The notes beneath the pieces are model-generated. The model was not told where the DNA came from. It saw nothing but the letters and a program-made list of their open reading frames with translations, and searched no databases. 20,835 nucleotides of DNA from Pseudomonas nitroreducens. Lineage in GTDB: Bacteria; Pseudomonadota; Gammaproteobacteria; Pseudomonadales; Pseudomonadaceae. Location of the stretch: NCBI RefSeq assembly GCF_014204515.1, contig NZ_JACHLI010000061.1:1-20835 (forward strand), in the 5' to 3' direction. Shown piece after piece: positions 1 to 6,284 of this stretch (the stretch's first letter is position 1; every line of letters begins with the position of its first letter). The position numbers were made by a program, and so were the translations under genes.

Positions 1-95
1 CGCCTTGAACTACCGATCCCCAAGGGAATTTCGGCGGCGCAAACAGGCAGCAAAATTAGCGTGAGTCCCTGTACTCAGATGCGGGGAGCAGACCA
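1..95 (+). mobile_element. Right end of an IS3-family insertion sequence (partial)
   Basis: The window opens inside a transposase reading frame that stops at 62-64. About 30 bp later comes a GC-rich end, GCGGGGAGCAGACCA (81-95), whose complement starts TGGTCTGCTCCCC. IS3-family elements (IS51/IS407-type groups) usually begin with TG, end with CA, carry G/C runs in the terminal repeat and place the orfB stop very close to the right end, so the arrangement fits. The left part is outside the window. The exact end at 95 is inferred from the terminal CA; a 3-5 bp target duplication would begin at 96. Confidence 0.5.
2..64 (+). CDS. C-terminal end of an IS3-family transposase (OrfB, DDE integrase core), partial
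   Basis: Frame 2 encodes the last 20 residues, ALNYRSPREFRRRKQAAKLA, then TGA at 62-64. An L-x-Y-x-[ST]-P-x-[EQ]-[FY] motif close to the C-terminus is typical of IS3-family integrase-core transposases, where it follows the catalytic glutamate region. Nothing of the DDE triad is inside the window, so the assignment rests on this short tail and on the inverted-repeat-like sequence at 81-95. Confidence 0.5.
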   Translation, partial: ALNYRSPREFRRRKQAAKLA

Positions 96-130
96 TTTCT
101 CCGTCTGCTTTCTGCAAATGGAGAATCTAA

Positions 131-271
131 ATGAAAACTCTGCTCATCTGCGCAGTTGTAATTGTTGGTGGCATCCAACTGAGTTTCAAACTGTTCGATG
201 GTGCTGTTGAGTCCGCCCAAAACTCTCATACCGCGCAACTGATCAAAGCTCAGCATCAAGCTGAACTCTGA
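131..271 (+). CDS. Small hydrophobic/secreted protein, 46 aa, function unknown
   Basis: The ATG at 131 is preceded by GGAG at 120-123 with good spacing. The protein begins MKTLLICAVVIVGGIQLSFK, a charged start followed by a hydrophobic stretch of about 14 residues that could be a signal sequence or single membrane anchor, then a polar tail rich in Q, H and A. It is the first of a row of tiny plus-strand genes (131, 337, 543, 755, 1043) ahead of traN. I do not recognise a family. The ribosome binding site and hydrophobic N-terminus support it as real, but at 46 residues conservation would be needed for certainty. Confidence 0.5.
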   Translation: MKTLLICAVVIVGGIQLSFKLFDGAVESAQNSHTAQLIKAQHQAEL

Positions 272-280
272 TTTAAATAA

Positions 281-329
281 CCCTGAGGGGAATATCCCCT
301 CGCAGGGATATTCCTCGCTGTGAGAGGAA
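281..329 (+). promoter_or_regulatory. Structured leader with nested hairpin and RBS-pairing stem
   Basis: A nested hairpin is visible: CCCT (281-284) pairs with AGGG (304-307) around GGGGA (287-291) / TCCCC (295-299). A second stem, TTCCTC (311-316) with GAGGAA (324-329), contains the ribosome binding site AGAGGAAG of the gene starting at 337. A competing perfect 8-bp stem, AATATCCC (291-298) with GGGATATT (305-312), excludes both. The mutually exclusive folds could make translation switchable; that is inference. The same design precedes other genes in this window. Confidence 0.5.
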
Positions 330-336
330 GATAATC

Positions 337-531
337 ATGCACTTTATCGACTCGCTCGATGCTGTTCGAGGCGCAGAAAGACTCGCCTTGAATAATGAAC
401 TTCCGTATGCGATTTATTCGGAGGGGAATGGGTTCTCGGTGAGTGTTCTGATTCAGCCCAATGGCGCTGAATTGGAAATAATAAACCCCGTGCGGGAGAT
501 TCCCGCAGGGGCTATCTCTCAGCAAATATAA
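337..531 (+). CDS. Small protein, 64 aa, function unknown
   Basis: The ATG at 337 has a clear ribosome binding site (AGAGGAAG, 323-330). The product is a mixed soluble protein beginning MHFIDSLDAVRGAERLALNN, without membrane segments or a recognised domain. Its last third is encoded across a strong hairpin (486-511), and its stop codon (529-531) sits in the loop of the stem that hides the ribosome binding site of the next gene (543). Translation of this gene is therefore likely to open the next one (translational coupling, inferred). The family is unknown. Confidence 0.55.
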   Translation: MHFIDSLDAVRGAERLALNNELPYAIYSEGNGFSVSVLIQPNGAELEIINPVREIPAGAISQQI

Positions 532-540
532 GAGAGGTAG
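486..540 (+). promoter_or_regulatory. Double hairpin controlling the gene at 543
   Basis: The first hairpin is CCCC (486-489) + TGCGGGA (491-497), loop GAT, TCCCGCA (501-507) + GGGG (508-511). The second is CTATCTCTC (512-520) paired with GAGAGGTAG (532-540), nine pairs with one T-G wobble. It encloses the ribosome binding site GAGAGG of the ATG at 543. The loop holds the stop codon of the upstream gene (529-531), so a terminating ribosome would melt the stem. Confidence 0.55.
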
Positions 541-542
541 TA

Positions 543-758
543 ATGAAAAAGTCAAAAATGAAAGATTGGTTCGTAGATTTCTTTATGGCCCTAGGAATCG
601 GAGTTGTTGTTCCCGGCTTGCTTCTTCTTGGCTTGCCTCCGGATGACAAGGCCGACGACGTGATGTGGGGAGCCTGGCTGCTTGTGATAGGATTAATCAG
701 CACGCTAGCCAGCTTCATCATGGCTGTATTGGAAGAATGGAAAGGAGAAGACGAATGA
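543..758 (+). CDS. Small membrane protein, 71 aa, function unknown
   Basis: The ATG at 543 follows GAGAGG (532-537). The protein has a basic start (MKKSKMKDW) and two hydrophobic segments: about residues 10-31 (VDFFMALGIGVVVPGLLLLG) and 42-64 (WGAWLLVIGLISTLASFIMA). They are separated by a short acidic loop (DDKADD), and the end is acidic (EEWKGEDE). This is a two-span hairpin membrane protein by inspection. It overlaps the next gene by ATGA (755-758), so the two are very likely translated together. No family recognised. Confidence 0.6.
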   Translation: MKKSKMKDWFVDFFMALGIGVVVPGLLLLGLPPDDKADDVMWGAWLLVIGLISTLASFIMAVLEEWKGEDE

Positions 759-880
759 GCCCTCTTGGCATTGGAGTTATCTCGGTCGCTACCTTCGCGG
801 TCCTCATGGGCATCGCCTCGTTGGTAGCTGACCATTACATCCAACGGCACAAGAAGCAGCGTCAAGCTCAGCGCCACTAA
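755..880 (+). CDS. Single-span small membrane protein, 41 aa, function unknown
   Basis: The ATG at 755 overlaps the previous stop (ATGA), with AAAGGAG at 741-747 as ribosome binding site. The sequence starts MSPLGIGVISVATFAVLMGI, giving one membrane segment of about 22 residues, then a strongly basic C-terminus (HKKQRQAQRH). By the positive-inside rule the tail should be cytoplasmic. The overlap with the 71-aa membrane protein, an acidic/basic tail pair, suggests that the two form a complex; this is inference only. The length recalls phage-type small lysis or conjugation accessory proteins, but nothing identifies it. Confidence 0.55.
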   Translation: MSPLGIGVISVATFAVLMGIASLVADHYIQRHKKQRQAQRH

Positions 881-934
881 CGAACCCTCGACGCTGCAGA
901 CTGCTCGGCAGACTGCGCACGGTCGTGAATTTGA

Positions 935-957
935 AGCCTAGCCCTACGGGCTAGGCT
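935..957 (+). other. Perfect 10-bp hairpin
   Basis: AGCCTAGCCC (935-944) and GGGCTAGGCT (948-957) are exactly complementary around a TAC loop. There is no T-run after it, so it is not a typical intrinsic terminator. It lies between the small membrane gene ending at 880 and the very long stem at 961-1051, and may protect an RNA end or be part of that leader. Confidence 0.5.
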
Positions 958-960
958 GGC

Positions 961-1051
961 TGTGGTCACCCCAGGTGGGTGATCCACCGCAGCTCTTCCT
1001 CACGGGAGAGCTGCGGGGATCACCCACCTGGAGAAACGACCCGTGACCACA
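961..1051 (+). promoter_or_regulatory. Very long stem-loop covering the RBS and start of the gene at 1043
   Basis: Three perfectly complementary blocks nest inside each other: TGTGGTCAC (961-969) with GTGACCACA (1043-1051); a 15-bp block 971-985 with 1017-1031; and CCGCAGCTCT (987-996) with AGAGCTGCGG (1007-1016), extendable by three more pairs to a TCAC loop. Only one base on the left, and 11 on the right, interrupt the outer and middle blocks. The right arm holds the GGAG ribosome binding site (1030-1033) and the GTG start (1043), so in the folded RNA both are paired. A DNA-level role (protein binding, recombination or transfer site) is possible as an alternative. Confidence 0.7.
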
Positions 1052-1243
1052 GCAAAAGCACTCTTCTGTAAAGAACTCAACGAACTACTGGTCGAGTCCG
1101 GGCGCCGCTTCCTCGTGCCCGAGCAGATCGCAAAGACCGTCAACTGCGAGGATCCTGATACCCGATTCGTTAAGAGTTGGGCTGTGATCCACAAGCTGAT
1201 TCCCGCGGATGGCGAGGTCCTCGTCCTCGTTGAGGCAGCATGA
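1043..1243 (+). CDS. Small protein, 66 aa, function unknown, GTG start
   Basis: The reading frame starts with GTG at 1043 after GGAG (1030-1033); no in-frame ATG exists near it. The product, beginning MTTAKALFCKELNELLVESG, is soluble, with a helical N-terminal half, the stretch FLVPEQIAKTVNC that might be part of a helix-turn-helix-like fold, and a hydrophobic end (VLVLVEAA). No family can be assigned. Ribosome binding site and start are buried in the long stem at 961-1051, so expression is probably conditional. A strong intrinsic terminator follows 8 bp after the stop, so it is the last gene of its transcript. Confidence 0.55.
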   Translation: MTTAKALFCKELNELLVESGRRFLVPEQIAKTVNCEDPDTRFVKSWAVIHKLIPADGEVLVLVEAA

Positions 1244-1251
1244 AGAAACCC

Positions 1252-1289
1252 AAAGCCCCGGCCAGTCACTGGCCGGGGCTTTGTTTTTT
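1252..1289 (+). terminator. Strong intrinsic terminator after the small-gene cluster
   Basis: AAAGCCCCGGCCAG (1252-1265) pairs perfectly with CTGGCCGGGGCTTT (1269-1282) around a 3-nt loop, followed by a T-rich run (GTTTTTT to 1289). This is a textbook Rho-independent terminator that separates the small genes from traN. Confidence 0.9.
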
Positions 1290-1372
1290 CTGACCGAATC
1301 TTTGTCGGAAATGGCGCTGCAGGGGCGTTGCGTATCCATAGCATCGGGGCGTCCCCCCAAGAGTGCTCCACC

Positions 1373-4075
1373 ATGCGCAACCCATTCCGCTTTCGAAGTT
1401 TCCTGATCCGGGTGATCAGCACGGCCGTGCTCGGCCTCTACTTCAACATGATGACCTTCACCGCTTGGGCGGATGCGGTTACTGCCGGCTCTGGTGCTGG
1501 GCAGGAAGTCGGTCAGCAGGGGATTCAGGCCTTCAGCGCTACCGGTAGCAGTTCAACCCTGAAGGATGTGTTCTCCGGCTACCAGGGAGCCGATACCCCA
1601 TCGCTGGAGAGCGTGTTCGGCAGTGATGCCCATACCATCGACCTAGGGCAACAGGCCAACACCAGCCTGGCCACCGACACCTCAACGACCGGCGATGCAT
1701 ATCGCGTGTTGCAGGGGGCTTCCCAGCGGGTACAGCCCGATATGTCGAAAGACCCAATGTTCAACAACGCCGACACGGTACGGTCAAACGACTACATGTC
1801 GTCGTTTAAGGACACCTTCTCGGATTGCAGCAAGGTCGACCAGTTCGCTGATACGACGATCAAGTCTCACATAGCCAACTACAAGACCTGTGAGCGACTG
1901 GTGAAACCGCAGGGTAACTGCGACATAAGCCACGAAATCAAAGTTAAGGCCGGTCCAGTAGATCTCGTGTTCCTCGTCGACAACTCGGGCTCTATGGACG
2001 GCGTGATCGCCGAGCTGCGCAGCTCGATCAGCAACCTGGCAACACTCTTGGGGGCAACAAACGAGGGCGACCTTCACCTTGGGGGTGCCCTGACCCGGGG
2101 TAGCGACTATGTCTCCAGGCACATCGACCTGACGGCGGACACCTCAGCGTTCCAGGGTTGGATTAATTCCGTGGGTACCAGCCACGGTGATACCTATAAC
2201 GTAAATGCCGCCAACTTTGTGCTGGATACATTCAGCTGGCGTAGTGATGTGCAGAAGGTCCTGGTGATCATCGGGAACGAGGACGGTCCTGGCGGAGATA
2301 CAGCCGCATTGGTCCAACGCATGGCCGCGCAGGGCGTTACCGCGTACATCTTCCACAACAACAAGAGCGTTCAGTCGCTCGGCACGTACATCGCCAACAG
2401 CTTCTCTGCCACGGGGCTCTACAAGATGGCCCAATTCCTCGTGGTGGTTGAGGATTACTGGACGCCGAAAGACTGCCTGGATGCAGCCACCGCGACGATG
2501 GAAGAGTTCTGCTCCGGCTCCTACAGCACGACCGCGGGCAGTGACGGGAGCAGCGGCAGCTGCGTGAATTTATCGGGGTTCGACGTCTGCCCGGGCGATC
2601 CGATCTACTCCAAGCTGCAGGCACCGCCCATTCCCAATGTAGACAGGCTGGCCCAGACGGTTCATGTCTCGGCTCTGCAGTGCGATTACAACGTGGGGCA
2701 AATGGACTGCTACACCGATGCCCAGGGCCAGCAGCAGTGTCCGCAGAACGATGGCTCGAATCTCGACAGCTGCGCCAGCTTTGAGCAGAACAGCTCGTGC
2801 GGCTTCGTCAGTCAATCGTGCGTTCAAGGGGCTTCAGGCTCCAAGGGGACCTGCTACGTCTACAACGAGACCTGGGATTGCGGTTACGACGTGACCGTGC
2901 CGACGGTGGTCAACACCGGCCAAAAGATTGAGTGCCCGGGGGAAGCTCGGTGCATGGGCAGCGAATGCTTCGATGCCTCGAATACGAAGAGTGGCGATTT
3001 CGCCTATGCAGTTGCCATGCTCCAGGTTACCCAGTTCGCCGAGCAGGACATGACATGCGCCTCGCCGGATAGCCTGGACTGTAAAATATTCGGCGGCCAA
3101 CCGATGGAGTGCAAGAAGGCCCTGGGTGGGTATGTCGACTGCTGCGAGGCCCCTCAGGGCATCAGTATTTTCGATTACGTGAACCTGACCATGGCGAGCC
3201 TGAAGATGGCTTCTTCTGTCGAGGCACTTAGCCGGACCGGGAGTCTATTTGCCCCGGGCTACTGGCAAGCAGGGGAAGCCGCGTTAGAGTCGGGAGCCGG
3301 AGCGCTGATCAAAGGGGAGTGGGGTGATATCGTCAGTTCGGCAACCGGCCAGTTTGACGCGACCCTAGCAGGGGAGGTGGGCCTCGGTCAGCTCGAGCAG
3401 CAACTGATGCAATGGGCTTACGACCAGATGGTTGATATGGGTGCTGCAGGGGCAGCTGATGCAGTGTTCGCAACGGGCGAAGATGGTGCGGTTTCCGGTC
3501 TGACGAGTGAGGCCGCGGCTGTAGTAAATTTCATCGGGTTTGTATACACGGTCTATGTGATCACTGACATGCTGATCCACATAATATGGAAATGCGAACC
3601 GTCTGAATTTGAACTAGATGCAAAAAAAGAAACGCGTCAATGTTCCTTCGTAGGTAGCTACTGCGCGTCGAAAGCGCTTGGGCAGTGCATTGAAAAAAGG
3701 GACGCTTACTGCTGCTTCGGCTCAGTTGTTGGGCGGATAATTCAAGAACAAGGGCGCCAGCAGCTGGGTCTGAATTTTGGTGAGGCCGAGAGTCCGAGTT
3801 GTGATGGTTTGACCCCTGCGCAGCTACAGCAGTTAGACTGGTCAAAGATTGATTTGTCGGAGTGGATCGGCATGCTGAGCATGACTGGAAATCTTCCGAC
3901 AGTTAATTCTGTGACGCTAAGTAATCTGACGGGCAATGGCAGCCAGCTGAACGATATATTCAACCAAGGAACTGGGCGTGCAGATACCGTTCAGCGAAAC
4001 GTCGAGAGGCTTGATGGCGTTGATGTTGATTCGGTGAAGCGAAAGGCTGCGGAGCAAATGCAGCCGTTGCAATGA
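1373..4075 (+). CDS. traN: TraN-like mating-pair stabilisation outer-membrane protein with embedded vWA domain
   Basis: TraN is an outer-membrane conjugation protein that stabilises the contact between donor and recipient. The ATG at 1373 is preferred over an upstream TTG (1328) because it gives a proper signal peptide: a basic start, a hydrophobic core (LIRVISTAVLGLYF) and cleavage near AWADA. The 900-residue product has about 30 cysteines and the family hallmarks CKIFGGQPMECKKALGGYVDCC (about 587-610) and, near the end, a Cys-rich block with YCCFGSVVGRIIQEQGRQQLG. F TraN is about 600 residues; long forms occur in SXT, IncA/C and R27-type systems. Residues about 198-365 form a von Willebrand A-like domain with the MIDAS motif DNSGSMD (203-209) and a later IIGNEDGPGGD. 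From about 3560 the codon use becomes more AT-rich than in the rest of the gene. No other tra gene adjoins it; a terminator follows directly. Confidence 0.88.
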   Translation: MRNPFRFRSFLIRVISTAVLGLYFNMMTFTAWADAVTAGSGAGQEVGQQGIQAFSATGSSSTLKDVFSGYQGADTPSLESVFGSDAHTIDLGQQANTSLATDTSTTGDAYRVLQGASQRVQPDMSKDPMFNNADTVRSNDYMSSFKDTFSDCSKVDQFADTTIKSHIANYKTCERLVKPQGNCDISHEIKVKAGPVDLVFLVDNSGSMDGVIAELRSSISNLATLLGATNEGDLHLGGALTRGSDYVSRHIDLTADTSAFQGWINSVGTSHGDTYNVNAANFVLDTFSWRSDVQKVLVIIGNEDGPGGDTAALVQRMAAQGVTAYIFHNNKSVQSLGTYIANSFSATGLYKMAQFLVVVEDYWTPKDCLDAATATMEEFCSGSYSTTAGSDGSSGSCVNLSGFDVCPGDPIYSKLQAPPIPNVDRLAQTVHVSALQCDYNVGQMDCYTDAQGQQQCPQNDGSNLDSCASFEQNSSCGFVSQSCVQGASGSKGTCYVYNETWDCGYDVTVPTVVNTGQKIECPGEARCMGSECFDASNTKSGDFAYAVAMLQVTQFAEQDMTCASPDSLDCKIFGGQPMECKKALGGYVDCCEAPQGISIFDYVNLTMASLKMASSVEALSRTGSLFAPGYWQAGEAALESGAGALIKGEWGDIVSSATGQFDATLAGEVGLGQLEQQLMQWAYDQMVDMGAAGAADAVFATGEDGAVSGLTSEAAAVVNFIGFVYTVYVITDMLIHIIWKCEPSEFELDAKKETRQCSFVGSYCASKALGQCIEKRDAYCCFGSVVGRIIQEQGRQQLGLNFGEAESPSCDGLTPAQLQQLDWSKIDLSEWIGMLSMTGNLPTVNSVTLSNLTGNGSQLNDIFNQGTGRADTVQRNVERLDGVDVDSVKRKAAEQMQPLQ

Positions 4076-4076
4076 G

Positions 4077-4108
4077 AAACCCCCGCTTCGGCGGGGGTTT
4101 TATTATTT
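4077..4108 (+). terminator. Intrinsic terminator after traN
   Basis: AAACCCCCGC (4077-4086), loop TTCG, GCGGGGGTTT (4091-4100), then TATTATTT. It starts 2 bp after the traN stop. Since the minus-strand lipoprotein gene ends at 4103 inside this element, it may also end transcription from the other side, although the T-run on that strand is only three bases. Confidence 0.85.
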
Positions 4109-4909
4109 GCTGATGAAGTAATGCGTGCCAGAGTTAGAGTAAACCGCTGCCGGCAAAGGCTGCTTCGAAAACTTCGATCCAGGGTAGTAAAGGTAAAACC
4201 AGTCGGGCAGCTGCTTAGCAATGGCAGCCATCGCAGTTGGGAAGTTTACGTCGTTATCCCTAGCGTCTAGATAAATCTGTTTGGTGTGAATGAAAATTGG
4301 CCCGTAAACCAAGCCGGAGTGAATGAAGTTGGGGGCTTGATGGGGACCATCAGTAATTTGTACCGGAATTTCGAGCATGCTGTCGGAGACACTTGCGTAC
4401 GCGACTGAAGGGTTGTAGCCATCCGGGTAGCGTGCGGTTACTGCTTTTAGTTGGCGCGGCTCGTTCTTGAATGCCGCTCGCCGGGCCTTTTCCCATTCCG
4501 ATACAGCGACTGCGATGGCGGCTTCTGGCGAGGCCGCAAGGTCAGCCGGAACCCAAGCCGCCACTTGCGATATGCCCTGGGGCTGAGCGTTGCCACCACC
4601 GAGCAGGAACAAGCCAAGGCCAAGCCCAACAGATGGGCCGACTGCGATATCGCCTACGCCGCTGTTTACGTTCGATCCTGCGACATCCTGGCCGTTGGTG
4701 CGGCCGAGCATTTCTTTCGGAATATCGCGCTGGCCATGAATCCCCATAGCGTCGAGAACGGTGAGCGCGTCAGACCACTGTTCCCGCGGCACGCTTTGCG
4801 GATCCGGAAGGGTGACTTTGGGATGCTGGGGGGTGGTTCCACACCCGACCAGGATGGCCACGGCGCCAGCGAGGGCCATCTTGGAAATACGGTGAAGTTG
4901 TCGATTCAT
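4103..4909 (-). CDS. Lipoprotein, 268 aa, function unknown
   Basis: The start at 4909 is chosen because AAGGAG lies just before it and it yields a lipoprotein signal: a basic start (MNRQLHRISK), a hydrophobic core and the lipobox LVGC. Upstream in-frame codons add a non-signal-like stretch and are rejected. The mature part has a Gly-rich hydrophobic segment (VGPSVGLGLGLFLLGGG) in the middle, a possible membrane-insertion helix, and a C-terminal half with many aromatic residues (WFYLYYPGSKF). No family recognised. It is the last gene of the minus-strand cargo block, separated from the CoiA-like gene by about 185 bp in which I see no clear promoter or terminator. An envelope location is expected from the lipobox; the role is unknown. 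Confidence 0.7.
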   Translation of the reverse strand: MNRQLHRISKMALAGAVAILVGCGTTPQHPKVTLPDPQSVPREQWSDALTVLDAMGIHGQRDIPKEMLGRTNGQDVAGSNVNSGVGDIAVGPSVGLGLGLFLLGGGNAQPQGISQVAAWVPADLAASPEAAIAVAVSEWEKARRAAFKNEPRQLKAVTARYPDGYNPSVAYASVSDSMLEIPVQITDGPHQAPNFIHSGLVYGPIFIHTKQIYLDARDNDVNFPTAMAAIAKQLPDWFYLYYPGSKFSKQPLPAAVYSNSGTHYFISK

Positions 4910-5094
4910 GACTGCTCCTTGTTCAACCCGCAGGAGGATACCGGCGTAGTGCCACCTATGTGTAGACGTGCTCACACTTTGAATGGGGGGGATTGCACCA
5001 TGATTGGTCGCAAACCCAAGACGGTCAGCGGGCCCTGTTTGAACTCGGCTTAGGGACCGTGCGATTTGAGGAGGCGCTGCGCGAGTCCTGCTGA

Positions 5095-5331
5095 TCACAG
5101 CTGTTTATCGTCGGCGGCAATCTCTTTGGGATCGCAGGCGAGCGTCGGGACCCGAGTAAATGAGGTGTAGGGCTTGTGCGATGACTTCATTCGCTGGTGA
5201 ACGTTTGCCAGGTAGTCACGGCCGAAGGTCATTTTTGTGAATGGGCCACCGCCATTGCAGTAGATGCAGTGCCGGGTGTTCGGCTCACTGACAAGGAAGC
5301 ATTGTTGGCACTCTTCGCCAATGCCCCCCCC
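5095..5331 (-). other. Out-of-frame 3' continuation of the CoiA-like gene (zinc-ribbon tail)
   Basis: After a run of eight C on the plus strand (5324-5331; G on the coding strand), the upstream reading frame ends at 5285. If one G is removed, reading continues for about 80 more codons to TGA at 5095-5097. The continuation carries ECQQCFLVSEPNTRHCIYCN, a CxxC...CxxC pattern typical of a zinc ribbon, and ends KEIAADDKQL. The coherent cysteine pattern argues that the tail is genuine coding sequence separated by a one-base frameshift, which could be real mutation, slippage-dependent expression or a sequencing error. Confidence 0.6.
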
Positions 5332-6250
5332 AAGTGAGCACGGCCTGGCAAATGGTTGCGCTGATTGCGTCGGCCCTCTGTTTGGTCACCTGTTTGAGTC
5401 CGTCGATTCTTGCTTGGGCTGCCAAGCTTTCCGGGGTGTTTCTGTAAGCGTCCTCAGCCGCGGCCCGGGCCAGCCTACTGGCTTCGCGAAGTTCGTGCTG
5501 CTGAATGCTCCGCTGGGAAGCTGCAGCTCGTTCGCGCGCGCGCTCCTCAAGATCCTTGTCCAGCTGGCGCTGGTGTTCTTCTCGCTCCTGGACGTTCAAC
5601 TTTTCGATCTCGGCGAGTAACCGATCGCTGGCGATCTTTGCCAGTCGATGGCCACGTTCAGTGAACAACCAGGATCGCAGCGCCGGCTCGAAAATGATGG
5701 CCTGTCGGATCGCCTCCCGATCGAGCACCGTTTCCATATCCAGCTGGCTCAGGTCGACCTGCAGCACGGAGATTCCAAGAGCACTAAGCCTGGCGACTTT
5801 GGCGAGGTCCGGCCGCTTTGCTACGCGAAAATGCACGGCGAGTTGGTGACCGTCCTTCCACATGGCGGCGTCGATGACTTGGCCGTCGATGGTGACGTGC
5901 GCCTCAACCCGATCCGCTGCGAGCAGTCGTGGCCCGAAATCGACAGTCGTTTGAAGCTGGGTGCCATAGAGGCTTTTTGCGCTCAGTTGCTCCCGGAAGG
6001 GGGCAAGCATGATTTGCCCAGCGGTCTGCAGAACTTCCACTGCGCGTCGGCGAACGCCGGCGGCGAAACCGTCAGCACACGCCGACTGTGCATGCCGGAA
6101 GTACGGTAGGACCTTCTCTCCCTCGTTGGCAGCTACTAGAGGGCGCTTGCACTCAGGGCAGATGCAGCCGCAGCTGAGGCCGTTGTCGACCTCATCGGCC
6201 TGATAGAGCTGGCCGTCGCGCATCCCAAAGGGAATAAGGTTTCCTGACAT
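5285..6250 (-). CDS. CoiA-like protein, frameshifted near the C-terminus
   Basis: The N-terminal part has the pattern GLSCGCICPECKRPLVAANEG followed by PYFRH (about residues 24-52). This resembles the zinc-finger-like start of the competence CoiA-like family, whose members carry a degenerate restriction-nuclease-type domain afterwards. Residues about 110-150 (DRVEAHVTIDGQVIDAAMWK, then HQLAVHF) sit where the nuclease core would be, but the usual E-x-Q/K is not clear, so activity is doubtful. A long charged coiled-coil segment (about 205-270, EEHQRQLDKDLEERARERAAA) follows. The frame ends at 321 residues after an 8-G run; one base fewer would give about 384 residues with a zinc ribbon. It starts 34 bp after hipA, probably in the same transcript. 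The role in DNA uptake or processing is inference. Confidence 0.6.
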   Translation of the reverse strand: MSGNLIPFGMRDGQLYQADEVDNGLSCGCICPECKRPLVAANEGEKVLPYFRHAQSACADGFAAGVRRRAVEVLQTAGQIMLAPFREQLSAKSLYGTQLQTTVDFGPRLLAADRVEAHVTIDGQVIDAAMWKDGHQLAVHFRVAKRPDLAKVARLSALGISVLQVDLSQLDMETVLDREAIRQAIIFEPALRSWLFTERGHRLAKIASDRLLAEIEKLNVQEREEHQRQLDKDLEERARERAAASQRSIQQHELREASRLARAAAEDAYRNTPESLAAQARIDGLKQVTKQRADAISATICQAVLTWGGHWRRVPTMLPCQ

Positions 6251-6284
6251 CTACGTTCCATCCTTGGCGGAAAGATCGTCCTGG

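Noticed and set aside
87..109. Terminator formed by AGCAGAC / GTCTGCT
   Set aside because: There is no T-run and its left arm lies within the presumed IS inverted repeat; the pairing may be accidental.
961..1051. Origin of transfer
   Set aside because: Long inverted repeats can mark oriT, but there is no evidence of a nic site, and the stem fits precisely over the RBS and start of the gene at 1043. Kept only as an alternative.
1328..1372. TTG start for traN at 1328
   Set aside because: The extra 15 residues would precede and spoil a standard signal peptide that begins at the ATG at 1373.
4451..5053. A 200-codon plus-strand frame opposite the 4103-4909 lipoprotein
   Set aside because: The minus-strand gene has a lipoprotein signal and a ribosome binding site; the plus-strand product shows no coherent fold or motif.
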